Notes under the pieces: model-generated
Seen by the model: only the letters and a program-made list of their open reading frames with translations
Told to the model about the DNA's origin: nothing
Databases searched by the model: none
Shown: positions 44,201 through 55,645 of the stretch, one piece after another
How the letters are laid out: each line of letters opens with the position of its first letter
Position numbering within the stretch: the first letter of the stretch is position 1
Position numbers and translations under genes: made by a program
NCBI GenBank assembly: GCA_023231475.1
Contig: JALJEE010002595.1
Coordinates: 1 to 56,713 of the forward strand
Length of the DNA stretch: 56,713 nucleotides
Origin: Seison nebaliae
Taxonomy: Eukaryota; Rotifera; Pararotatoria; Seisonacea; Seisonidae
Reading direction: 5' to 3'

Positions 44201-47200
44201 GTCAAAGAAGTATACAACTATTAGTATATAAAAGAAGTATATAAAAATCATATAAACTATTCATTGAATCGATATCTTTTACAAGATTTTTAGATTCGAC
44301 ACTAAAGTAAATGATACGATTAGCAGGATATGCATGAACGTTTAACTTAAACGGTTTAAGTTAATCAGAAATTCTGATTCAGAATCAGGACCAATATTCA
44401 AGTTATGCGGAATATTTTTCTAACAAATTTTGTAAGTTCTGAAGTAATGAGTAAATATGAATTTCGATTGAAGATGTTTAACCGTCGCTTTTAACACAAT
44501 TCTCTTTGAATAACAACAGCAATTGATACAAGGATTATTAGTTTGTCTTGCCATCAGCAAATCATGTTTAATAAATTTCAGAATTTTCCTTATACCAATG
44601 AAGGAAAAATAATCAGAAGATGACGGAGAAATCCAACGGAAGAATTTGATAAGGAATTGGAATTAGAAAAGTTTCTTTTCGATTAGAAAACGGAATGAGA
44701 GGGCATAGTAGTATAAGTATTCCAGTTAGTTTAGTTGGAAAAGAAACAAAAGTTTGATGTATTTGGTTATTATCAAATATCAGTCATTTGGTTGGCTTTG
44801 TTCCTTTTCCTTCATTCATGTCTGCAAGGTCAACAATCAGTAGCTATTTCACTGTTAATCCTATATTTAATAGTATAAGACACTATAATATTAGTCCGAA
44901 CTAGAAGAATAAAGATGAGTTCGTTGCCTCATTTCCCCCATGAGCTAAAGTGTATTATTGCTATTAAAGAAGTAACTGATTAATATTAGAATAAAATTAT
45001 TTCACTCAAATGGTGTATGTCCATCGATTAGAATGCATCTTGAATGCCACATTCTCTTTTTAATTAGGAGAAAACATAAAATATTTCGTTTATTTTTCAA
45101 CAGATAGATGGTCGTACATATACATGTGGACACATATCAATGAAGAAATTATTAGGGAAAGAGTTTGTCTATGTAATCGTCGTTAATAATTACGCGCAAG
45201 ATACTTAATGATCTCTTCCTATAATCTTGTATTCTTCTTATTTGATCGTAATGACAAAATAATTCCTTTCTCGTTTTTTGCCCCCGTTAGAGATTATGGT
45301 TCCTTTTCTATCTTCTCCGTAATGATCATGCACAAAAAGAATGATGTGGAGTTGTTGTCTCATCCTCCAAAAGTGAAAACATTTTCATATTTCTGTTTCT
45401 TTTTTATTTTCAAAATTAAATAATAATTATGTCCATTTATCATAATCACTTCTTCTCACGATTACTTCTTTACCAATCTGTCAGTTATTTGAATCGATTA
45501 GGGAATATTTAAACTACTTCTCTTCTACCAAATAAGTGAATTGTCCTGAACACTCTCCAATCTTCCTATCTTCCAATTAGGAAATGTCAACAATCTAAAT
45601 ATTTCCTATATTCTGAGAATATTATTCTCCAATTACATCTAGCACTTGATTCCTAACGATTGAGATAATGTTAAGATTAAACCTTCTCCAACAATAATTT
45701 TCCTTTTTTGCTGTTTGGAAGAAAAAATCATTGTAGAAGGAGAAACAGGAAAATGAACGATTGTTTCATTTCGAAGTATTTAGGTGTCGTTAGTCCTGAA
45801 ATAGATCCAAACCTCAAAATAATATTCCCAAATCTTCTATTATACAATTTTGTTAGAGAAAATCTCATAAGTATACTTTAAATAAGAACAAACAAAAAGA
45901 AGTTGTGAAACTTCTGAAAATTGAAAATTCTCCAAAAAAATAACATTCTTAGTTAGGAAACTCTTAGTTGGGTGATAAGCAGATTCGTTTAGAAATAGGA
46001 TTATAATGAAAAAAAGAAAATACTTCACTACTTCCCCAATTATTAGTTTAATTGTTCCAAATTTTATCCTTGGGATGATGATTGGCAGGAATGGGATAAA
46101 ACTATTTCGGATATTGAGAAAATGAATATGTATTTCCTTCGTTACAAGAATTTTTGAAACATATACAATTACGTCTAGGAAAAAAAATCGATAATATGAA
46201 TTTTAAAAAAATACCTCAACTTTCTTATCGATTTTCTCTTGTATCATAATTTTAAGATCCTTTACCTTCTTCCTACCAATGAGACGTAGTAAAAAACATT
46301 TCTCCATTTCTCATAAGATACACAATAAAATGGATGTTATACAAGAATAAGGATCCTTAGAAAGGTAATAGAGAACGAAATTAACGAGTACCGATCTCTC
46401 CTATCGAACTGGCAAATATTTCCGTTATTTCAAAAAAATTGTCACAAGTGTTTTATCTGAAATAATTGATTTTAACATTTCTCATTCCTTTAGTTACTTA
46501 TGTAATAAACACAAATCCATCGCTAAATTAATTTCGTAGATGTCTCAAACTATGGAACATAGATGTTTTAGATCTTTTTCAATACCTTACAAGATGTTGT
46601 TATATATTTCAGTGATATTTTTGTTAAATATCTTTATTTAACCACCAGACACTTATCTTAAGCTCGTTCAAGAACATTTAGATAGACTTACTTGTTAGTC
46701 TAATAGGAAAGACGATGATGTAGACGACCCTTTAGCAAGATTGTTGTCCTATAATGTGCACATGCTAGGATCTGTTTTATTGCAATTTAGAGGAATTAGA
46801 ATAAACAGTTTAGGGAAACCTACGAAATTGCTCGACTTTTTCCAATTGTTGAAGTAAAGAACTTCCAACATTACGAGTAATATGGCTGAATAGGTGAATA
46901 TGAAATTGATATGAAACATGAATGTTTGTCGAAAACAATATTTTTCAACGTAAATCGATCAAACTTCATAACTGATGCAGCATGAGGTGTAACGTCTTAC
47001 GGATAAAGCAAATTTACCTTTTCTTGTCTTTCATCTCAAAATTTAAGTGAAAATTACTTTTTTTCGTCTTTTCCCTAATTTTGATTTAATGATATGTATG
47101 ATATATGGGAAAATTATTATTAGCTGGCACCAGTTTTGTAAATGATCATCAGTCAGCACGAAAATAGAGTTTCTGGCTTTTTACAAGACGGAATTTCTAC

Positions 47201-47509
47201 AAAAGTTAAGATTTGTAGCGAGTTGATTCTCTATTTTCAGATATACGATAAATCGATATGACATAATTCGGGGTATCTCGAATTAGTCTCTGTGTGCTCA
47301 AAGAAAATAATTGAAAATTAAGAGAATAAGAAATCTGATTCTTCGATAGTTGAGAAAGGAAGAATCAGTTGACATATTCTTATCGGAAAGAAGTCAAGTT
47401 TCATCATTCAGTTCAATCTAATCATACATTACACAATGACTATGTCCATATAATTATGTATAATTGCATCAATATTATTCTTGATATATCTACATCCATT
47501 TAAATATAG
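41201..47509. other. 6.3-kb gene-poor stretch, possible giant intron
   Basis: No gene, tRNA or transposase was recognised in this interval on either strand. Longest open frames (for example 42375-42689 and 42860-43123 on the minus strand, 45208-45423 on the plus strand) are Phe/Ile/Ser-rich and resemble translated AT-rich DNA. An inverted repeat lies at 44342-44364. In a window where introns are about 50 bp and intergenic gaps are mostly below 1 kb this is exceptional; it could be one large intron of the downstream SLC26 gene or a regulatory interval. Confidence 0.45.
44342..44364. repeat. Short inverted repeat
   Basis: The 11-base arm ttaacttaaac is followed by one base and its exact reverse complement. 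Directly after, tcagaaattctgattcagaatc contains two more short, partly overlapping inverted repeats. It could form a hairpin; no function is assigned. Confidence 0.55.
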
Positions 47510-47626
47510 AAAATGGTTCGTATTCAAGTTATGTGTCTGTATATCTATAACAGTGCATACATTTCTCATTTGGAGTTTTTGGTATTTCATAAATAATTAT
47601 AAGTACGAAACCAATCCCGTTGAAGA
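47510..47626 (+). CDS. Possible optional upstream exon with a membrane helix
   Basis: A stretch bounded by an acceptor-like aaatatag and a strong donor (ga/gtaagt) is open in one frame: KWFVFKLCVCISITVHTFL, then a helix IWSFWYF and NNYKYETNPVE. Its ends are phase 2 on both sides, so it would fit between the 41193 donor and the 47939 acceptor. Including it would add a second membrane span before the SLC26 part and put the very basic linker outside the cell, so it may be skipped or not real. No ATG is in frame inside it. Confidence 0.3.
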
Positions 47627-47938
47627 GTAAGTAGTAAATTTATGCTGGAAAATTTAAAGAGGAAACGAAAAAAACTTTAATTAGAACCAATATTGGTTTC
47701 GTTGAGTTTTCCAACAATTGGAATTACTCAGGTAAATAAAAAGAAAAGAAATTATTTTTACATTTTCGTAAGGTCATGTTATGATAACTGGTCACATGTT
47801 GTAATCTCCCATGAAATTTTTGTGTAAATCTTCATTTTTTACTTTCAATGAGAATATTAAAAAGATAAACAGTATAAGAACTTAATCCAATAAAAATTTT
47901 GAAGTTAATTCTATTCTAAACTTTTTCATTTAATTTAG

Positions 47939-50900
47939 TGACCGGAATTCTCTAACAATCACCACTGATGACAATGACTCCATTGTAACGAATGATGGGT
48001 ATGTCAATTCGAAGAATGGTCAAGATTTGAAAAATAGTTCGGAACAATTATCTGATGATATCAATACTATCAGCTATTTTAATGTACAGTCGTCTGAGGA
48101 AGATAAAGAAGCAGAATTACGTCAACAAGAAGTGAGAAAGAGAAGGAAAGAAGTGACATTAGATTTGAAAGATTTGGAAAATGTTGATAATCGTAAATTA
48201 AACGATTCGCAATTCACTAAGAATACTTTACATTTATCACTTCGTGGTAAGAAGAAGCGAAACGTTCCAACTCCCAAAAATTTCCGACCAGTTCACGTTG
48301 ATCGATTGGGAACGAATAAAGAAGAGATGACTAGAAGACGTTATTCGACGATTACTACTTCAACTCCAAGACTAAATAAATGGATGAGTTCGAGCATTTG
48401 TGATGGATATGATTCCACAGTTCTGTTAAATGAAGTTGATAATAGTTTATCATCTTTGTTACCAGAAGAAACTGAAGGCAATGAGAAAAACAATTCTATA
48501 CAACGAAAGCTGAATGAAAAGAATTTCAACGCAAAATCTCCGATATCACTTAATGATTTTAAATGGAATAAATCGGGAAGAAATCGACTGATAAGCAAAG
48601 AGAAGAAGAAACGCATATTGAAGTCAAAAGAAAAACATAAAGATGTATTAAGGCCGTCTCTACCGACCGGTTTGCATGATAATACTCAACAAAATTCAAC
48701 ATCCGATACATCATCATCATCCACCATTATTGATGATATGACCAAAAATGATAAATATTATGTTTACGTTAAACGTCCAATGTTCTCCCAAACGAATTTT
48801 GATCATATTTATTATTCATCATCATCATCAGCATCTTCCAATTCATCGACATCGTCTAGAAAGAATTTGAAGAAAACGAACCCACCGAAACGAAAGAAAA
48901 AACGATTGAAGAAAAATGAGAAAGATGAATCGAATAAAGAAGTATTAAATCGTTTAAGAGCCACACCGAAATTGAAAAAAGAAACGATATCCGATAAACT
49001 AACAAAGTACTACAAGGAAAGTGTACGACCCTCATCTAATTGTTGTAAAAGTATGTGGAGAAACCATTTGCCAATACTTCGATGGTTATCCACATATAAT
49101 ATGAACGAAGATTTATTGAATGATATAATTGCTGGCTTAACCGTCGCCATTATGCAAATACCCCAAGGTTTAGCTTATGCACTCCTAGCTGGTGTGGCAC
49201 CGATTTATGGCTTATACTCTTCCTTTTTCCCCGTCATCATTTACGCTCTGCTGGGAACTTCACATCAAAATTCTATTGGAACATTTGCCGTCGTTGCATT
49301 GATGACAGGATCAGCTGTCGATAACGCTCTTGATGAGAATGCGAGTGAAGAAGAAAAAATTAAAGTGGCAACAGCAGTAGCTTTAATAGCCGGTACACTC
49401 CAGCTGTTAATGGGAATTATCAAATTAGGTTTTGTATCTGTTTATCTCTCGGATCCGTTAATTAGTGGATTTACTAGTGGTGCTGCCGTCCACGTATTCA
49501 CATCACAAACGAAAGGTCTTATGGGTCTCAATATTCCGAGATATAATGGTAATTTTAAACTTGTTCGAACATGGTATGAAATGATTATGAATTTACATAA
49601 GTCTAACATCCCAACTGTTCTCATAACATTAATTGCAATTACCTTATTGGCATTAGTGAAAGAACAAATAAACAAACGGTTTAAACATCGATTAAAAATG
49701 CCAATACCAATTGAATTGATTGTCGTTATCTTATCAACAATCTTCTGCAAGGTTATTGATGTGGATGATTATAATATAAAAATATTGAACGAAATACCAA
49801 AAGGTCTTCCATCACCAGCTTTCCCGCCACTCCAATACTTTAGTGACGTTTTTAGTGATGCCATAACTATTGCAGTTATTGCATACGCTGTCTCTTATTC
49901 ATTAGCTGCCATATTCGCAAAAAAACATAATTATCTCGTTGATCCTAATCAAGAACTTATTGCCTATGGATCATCAAATATGTTTGGATCATTTTTTTCT
50001 TGTTTCCCTGTTTCGGCTTCCATGTCACGTAGTTTAGTTCAGGATAATGCAGGAGCAAAAACACAAGTTCAAATATTTTAACCCTCTAATTAATTATTTC
50101 TTATATTTCAGTTATCTTCATTATTTTCTTGTTTCCTTTTGCTATTGGTCCTTTTGGTTCTGGGACCATATTTCGAAACGTTACCAACTGCAACATTGTC
50201 GGCTATTGTAATGGTGGCATTAAAAGGAATGTTTCGTCAAACATTAGAAGTGGGAAGATATTGGCAAGTCAATCGCATTGAAGGGGTTATATCCAATTCT
50301 CTTTCTTCACTCCCAATCCTATTCAAAACTAGGCTACTTTCATTATAACATATTTAGCTACAGTCATCCTCAATGTCGATACTGGATTAGTAATTGGATT
50401 AGCTTTTTCGTTTCTTGTGGTTATAGTAAGATCGCAAATTGCCGAAGCTTCCATTCTTGGTCGTATTCCGAACACCGACATTTATAAGAATGTCAACCGA
50501 TATAAGAAAGCAGAAGAATTGAACCTTATTAGGATTTGTCGATTTGAGGACTCTCTATTTTTTACAAATAGTCAGAGATTTAAAAGTTTATATTATTTCT
50601 TCTTAACAATATTTTCATTTGAAGATTTAATGTATGAAATGGCTGAAGCTAATCCTCAATTAATTCTTTCTAATCGCAATCTGCAACGCCAACGAACTAA
50701 GCAAGATGTTAAACGTTTAATAAAAAAGCGAAGTGAACGATTACAAAAACAAGTCGACGTTTCTCGATCTTTTGCAGAAAATGGTGAAAGTCCACAATTC
50801 TATACGGTTTCTATTCTTAATCAAATTCTATTCTAAGTACAATTATTCCAGTTGAGTCGAGTTGAATTTTCTGATATGACGGAAGAAGAAGAGTTGCAAC

Positions 50901-51310
50901 AGATTGATATCGATTACCGATTACATAAACTGGAAACGTCGTTCCACCACGAAGACCACAGTCGAATAATAAAATATCTGATTTTAGATTGTAGTGCAAT
51001 CAATTATATTGACTCTATGGGTGTGAAGGCGATATTGCAAGTTTTTTATATTTTAGTTCTCATCTTCGATAAATATTTTTTCTTGCAGTTAATTGTCGAT
51101 TTCAAAAAAATAAATATTCAATTTTTCCTCGTTGCCTGCAAGTGTTTAGTGACATTCTTCATATCTTCATCATTCATGTGATTTTTAGCACCATTGAGAA
51201 ACCGATTAAAACGGATGGAATTTAATGAATTGGCACCGAAAGATATACCTTGCTTGTTTCTCACCATCAGCGATGCTGTCAATTATTCGATGGGGAAACC
51301 AATTACCTAG
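47939..51310 (+). CDS. SLC26-family anion transporter with long basic N-terminal extension (start codon in an upstream exon)
   Basis: SLC26/SulP transporters exchange sulphate, chloride, bicarbonate or related anions. Exons 47939-50066, 50112-50285, 50333-50585, 50625-50806, 50852-51040, 51089-51143 and 51189-51310. From the acceptor at 47938 there are 130 open codons before the first ATG, so the start lies in an upstream exon (candidates: 47510-47626 or 40628-41193). Residues before the transporter are a 360-residue Lys/Ser-rich, probably cytosolic, segment. The transport domain contains the family signature PQGLAYALLAGVAPIYGLYS, then GSSNMFGSFFSCFPVSASMS and later TLPTATLSAIVMVALKGMF. The C-terminal STAS domain is split over exons 3-7 by an Arg/Lys-rich intervening sequence, with LILDCSAINYIDSMGVKAI and LFLTISDAVNYS. 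All introns are 38-48 bp. At least 1033 aa. Confidence 0.93.
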
Positions 51311-52173
51311 ACAATTCATTTATGAAACTTTATATAACTCATTCAGACGTTCCTGTTGAGTATTATAGAATTTTTTAATTTTTATTTCAATGCCTTCCGG
51401 GTGACTTCCTTCGATTATGTTTGTAATTTGTAATTTCATCAATTATCTTTGTTCATAATCATTTATGAATCTTTGAGAGTTATTCTAATGTATAAACATT
51501 TCTATTTATTTTTATTTTGTTGATGAAAATGATTGAGTGTATTGAATGAAGAACATGCGACTGAGAACGATGGGAAGATATTGTACTATGGAGATGGTGG
51601 AAACGTGTGTATTAAATCAGAAGTAAGGATATAGGAAACTGCATTTCTTTTATAGGGACGCCTTGATGGTTAATGGGACCCAGACTGATTGGGGACAGTT
51701 CTACTCCTTTACGAGTTCTCTGCTAAAACTTTAAGATGATAAATTTAAGATTTAAGAATTTTTAGAAAAAGGAGTAGAACTATCCAAATTTTTCGGAAAA
51801 GCAGTAGAACTGTCCGAATTTTTAAAAAAGGAGTTGAACTGTCCGAATTTTTCGGAAAAGGAGTAGATCTGTCCGTTTTTTAGGGTATAGATCTGTCGGT
51901 TTTTTAGGGAGTAGATCTGTCCTTTTTTTTCAGTTTAGGTGTAGAAATTTGAAGGAGTAGAACTGTCCGAATTTTTAGAAAGAGGAGTAGAACTGTCCGA
52001 GTTTTTCGGAAAAGGAGTAGAATTGCCCGAATTTTTAGAAAAAAAAAATGTTAAGAAATAAATCATATTGTTTTAGTTATAGTATTTATTAAGTTACAAA
52101 GATATATATAATAATAAATAAATAGATATAAAATAAACTTTGTCGATTGTTTTTATTAAATAAATTTAATTAG
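51311..52173. other. Convergent 3' interval with a minisatellite
   Basis: The SLC26 gene and the serine protease end toward each other here. No gene is present. The interval holds the minisatellite at 51694-52045 and AT-rich sequence that probably carries both 3' UTRs. Confidence 0.55.
51694..52045. repeat. Degenerate minisatellite with an opposite-strand unit
   Basis: About nine degenerate copies of a roughly 30-bp unit (core ggagtagaactgtccgaatt, then a T-run and a cggaaaa or agaaaa end) lie at about 51766-52045; the middle copies (51860-51935) are shortened and changed to gtagatctgtcc. The left end, 51694-51709, carries the unit on the other strand (gacagttctactcctt), so the locus is an inverted-repeat-flanked array. 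Units differ by several substitutions, so it is not very young. Confidence 0.8.
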
Positions 52174-53801
52174 TTATTTGTTCGATATTGTACGACTAAC
52201 CCATTCATTAAAGAATGATAATTTAGCGAACCCTCCGAAGCCGTTACACCGATTGTCATTCGTCAAGGCTGAAGTAACTATTATACCATAAAGATAGAAC
52301 TTATCATTTTGCTTAATGTATACAGGACCACCACTGTCTCCAAAACAAACACCACCTGATGGACTTCCTGCACAAGATAATCTATTTGTAAATTCTTCAC
52401 CAATAGAGCAACATGTTTCATGTTGAATTTTGGTTTCAACTTTTCTTAATTGGTCCGATAATTTGCCATCTATAACGTAAAAGAAAGTAAATAGTCGAAC
52501 TAACAATTGCAAGAGTAATTCGAATTCTAACTTTCTGTTTGACCATATCCTGCAAGAGAAACCTTTTCTCCTAAATTCTTTTCCTTCGGATTAATAGTTA
52601 TACTAGCGGTTTCTTTATCTAATTCTATTATACTGATGAGTTTCAACGCTGCTAAGTCATAAGACCTGTCACTTGGTGTATACAGATGATGCTATTGTAT
52701 CCAGAGGAGAAACAAATTAGAAAAGTTGTTAAACCACATGATGAAGAAGGAAACGATTTTAATAGTTGAAATTTTGAAAGATTTGTCACCTATTAACACC
52801 GTTATATCTTGACTAAATGAAACGTCATATTAAATTTAACTGAACACTAACGAATTATGGACACAATGTGCGGCAGTTAATATCCATTGCTTGTTCAGAA
52901 TACTTCCGCTGCAAACCAATGCTTTCCGTTTGTTATCAACGTTGATTACTGCTTTTAGTTTTACAACGAACGGAAGAGATCCAGCAATATCTCCTTTGAA
53001 AATCTTCCCAATCGTTAGAGCATCACCTTTTATTCAGAAATTTCACCATCAATATCTTCCTAGTTTAAACAAACCAACATTTGGGTGTTTCTAAACAGAA
53101 TTGAAAACAAACTAAAATTTGTCAAGTTAAAAGTTTAAACCTGTTGTAGAATCTTCTGCCTCTAAAAAATGGAAAATAAAAAGAAAAATTAGAAAAGATT
53201 GGAATAAAAACAGTTCTCGCATTTTTGATAAGAATACTATAACAATTTAAACAATATGATTACCGTCAACTGGGGCAATGTGGGAATCTTGGTTGAGAAT
53301 GCACATTAATTTTTATTATCAATAATATTTTTTCCACGATCATCTAGCCAATATATTTCTGAACCTTATTGTCGATTTTCATAATTATGAGTCCTATATT
53401 AATCGAGATAATCATAAATTAATCACTGGGGCAATATGGGAAATTTCATTTTCATGATGCAAATTACCTTTAAAAATTGTTAGATTTAACATATAAAAAA
53501 TCACCATCATCAGCTTGAGATTTTTTGTTTCCCATTTTGCCCCCGTTTCCCACATTGCCCCAGTTGACGGTATTGAACTTATTTTCTGCTTACAATACCT
53601 ACGTTAATCTTATTCTGATAAACAGAATAAACGACCTGACTGACTTGAAATTAAATTTTGATTTTAACTTGTTAAAATTGGTACCGTTATGCCTACTGCT
53701 ATTATAGCTAGTATAAAAAATATTATGAATATTTTCGCAAGAGTAGGTACTCGTTTCGGTGGATTTTCAAAATCTTGAATATCATAATTTATTGTGAACA
53801 T
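52174..53801 (-). CDS. Type II transmembrane trypsin-like serine protease, 6 exons
   Basis: S1-family protease. Exons on the minus strand: 53801-53669, 53161-53141 (21 bp), 53026-52852, 52812-52755, 52691-52532, 52469-52174; all phases agree and give 280 aa. The N-terminal exon has a short cytosolic tail (MFTINYDIQDFENPPK) and a signal anchor (KIFIIFFILAIIAVGITVPI). The activation site is probably Lys59-Ile60 (GK/IFKG in place of IVGG). The catalytic triad is complete: His105 in ILTAAHC, Asp141 in SYDLAALKL, Ser228 in FGDSGGP. The S1-pocket residue equivalent to Asp189 is Gly222 (in GGVCFGD), so trypsin-type Arg/Lys specificity is unlikely. Mites carry large families of inactivated protease paralogues, but this copy keeps its triad. 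Intron 1 (507 bp) contains a MITE; the others are 39-114 bp. Confidence 0.9.
53261..53572. mobile_element. MITE with perfect 24-bp terminal inverted repeats, inside protease intron 1
   Basis: The ends 53261-53284 and 53549-53572 are exact reverse complements (outer end taccgtcaactggggcaatg). Taking the outermost TA as a target-site duplication, the element is about 308-312 bp and resembles non-autonomous Tc1/mariner-type MITEs. Internal variants of the end (tggggcaatatgggaaa near 53428, and a mirrored cccattttgcccccgtttcc beside the right end) show sub-terminal repetition. It has no coding capacity. Insertion into an intron leaves the protease reading frame untouched. Confidence 0.75.
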
Positions 53802-53962
53802 AATGAAATCAATTCATTAGAATTTATGTTCATCTACAAAGATACCTTTTATATTTGAAAGAAGTTGAGAATAAATTTTACACATACTCGAGATATATCA
53901 TGGTACTTTATATTAAAATATAATTATCTATCACTATAGTGGATATATCCATGACTTCATGT
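53461..53962 (-). repeat. Segmental duplication, copy 1 (protease exon 1 region)
   Basis: About 502 bp match 56072-56572 in the same orientation with roughly 25 visible differences, about 95% identity. It covers the right end of the MITE, part of intron 1, the whole first exon and about 160 bp upstream, so probably the promoter. The high identity indicates a fairly recent event. Confidence 0.9.
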
Positions 53963-54483
53963 GGATGATTTAAATCATTACATTATAATAATTGATTATT
54001 TAGGCATTTACTACTACTCCATAGATCCATGACTTCAATTACCCATATACAAGAATGTTCGACGAAACACCTTGCAACTCTTACTTGTTATTTCAAACGT
54101 TTAATGTTTCCCCAATATTGATTCACGAAAACAAATATTTATTGTCATGAATATCTTATAAGATTTTCATTATGTCGAAATTATAATTGATAACGTTTCT
54201 CTCAATTTGCGAATTAATTGTCAACCTTAAAATTTCATGAATTCTTGATGTAGTCTAATTAAGTTATTGATTTGTGCTTTTCATATTGAATAGATTGGAG
54301 GACAGATCGTAACTCTATATTAAAATATTGTAGAAGACAATTCTCAACCCTAAAATAGGACATTTTTCAACCAAGTTTTTTATTCGTTCGAACAGTTCTC
54401 AACCTTTTGTTCATTTTTCGGACCTTTTACCTTTTCGACCCATCTATCTGACCTTTTCGTACGAAATTGGAGAAGAAGATAAA
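53802..54483. other. Spacer upstream of the protease first exon
   Basis: The first 161 bp belong to the duplicated segment and may include the promoter. The rest is AT-rich with no recognisable gene. The motif ttctcaacc occurs twice near 54337 and 54403. Confidence 0.45.
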
Positions 54484-55645
54484 ATGGTTTATGAAGATAT
54501 AGGCGAATATGCGAGTGGAATGTTAGTGGCACAAACGAATATCATTTTAACATATCCAATTAATAAGATCGTCTGTTGTCAACGAATGAATAATTTGACC
54601 ATGGATACCGCTTATGGTATTGGTCAGATACCATGGCATTCCCGTGACGTCCTCCATGTCATTTATCACCCTTCCACCCAATTTACATTATGTATCGGGT
54701 GTAGGTATTTGGTCTGCGATTTCCGTCACTGTCTTCCTACATTTATCATTTGTGATTTCGTAGAATGTACTTTTCATAGTGTCGAGGATAATTTCGTCAG
54801 GGTTTTGATTTTACAACGGTAGTATCGATACTTAAAAAAGCAATGTTGGTGATTTCATATTCCATTAAGCTTACATGGAGCGGTGCAGCTGGTGCCGTAA
54901 TTAAAAGCGACAAGGTTCCGCGAGATTTGTTAACCCTTACAATGTGCGGAGCTACCATTTGATGGGAGATTGTTAGATCTTTGCAGGTCAAAATGTGATT
55001 CAATTTCCATTGGTCGCAAACTTCTCCGACCTGATGAGGGTGCAATAGTCGCGCTAAAACGCGCAATGTCATTGTGAGTTGAAGGAGGGCTTGTATTATC
55101 TCCGTTTCATTCGTTCGTTCGAACGCTAACTCATTTTCCTTCACTTGATCGAATCTGGTGTTTTTTTTAAATTTTATTATTCCATTGTATCTTTCACATT
55201 CAGGTTCAAGCGATTTAATTCGTTAGGGAGGGTATCCAGCTTGTCATCCCAGAATAAACCAGTAAATGAATAGTAGACTCTACAATGTAGAGTCTCATTG
55301 CGGCTCCTGCGATGGCAGCTATTGCGTTACGTTCGATAATTTCTTACAAGATCATCCATAGATAATTTTGTCACCGTCGAAAACTTCACTGCAGTCAGTC
55401 ATTATATAATGAAAGCAAGTAAAAACAACGGCAGTCATGACCAAATATACATATTTGGAAGTGCTCAATCGATTTTTAGAGCAGTTGTCAATTCGTTTAT
55501 GATAACAGTCGGTTATTATATCGGAACTGATTATTATACAAATCAATTGGAAGAAGCGACGAAACAGTTCGCCATTAATCATTCGCGAACGAAAAAAAAA
55601 TTATTTATCATATTTCACACGTCAATCCATGTCCCTTTCTAATAA
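54484..55645 (+). pseudogene. Degenerate coding-like region, possibly a mitochondrial carrier (SLC25A51-like) fragment
   Basis: The ATG at 54484 opens a 112-codon frame whose start (YEDIGEYASGMLVAQTNIIL then TYPINKIVCCQ) resembles the first helix and P-x-x-K motif of SLC25A51/52 NAD carriers. Further on, IYIFGSAQSIFRAVVNSFMI near 55450 recalls the last helix of the same proteins. Between these the frame changes and stops occur, and a 115-codon minus-strand frame (54797-55144) covers part of it. The 54840-55330 part is visibly richer in G+C than its surroundings. I see no intron set that would connect it, so a decayed gene copy is most likely; the family call is weak. Confidence 0.3.

Noticed and set aside
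50278-50487. 69-codon plus-strand frame overlapping the SLC26 intron and exon
   Set aside because: It is an out-of-frame shadow; the SLC26 frame is restored by introns 50286-50332 and 50586-50624.
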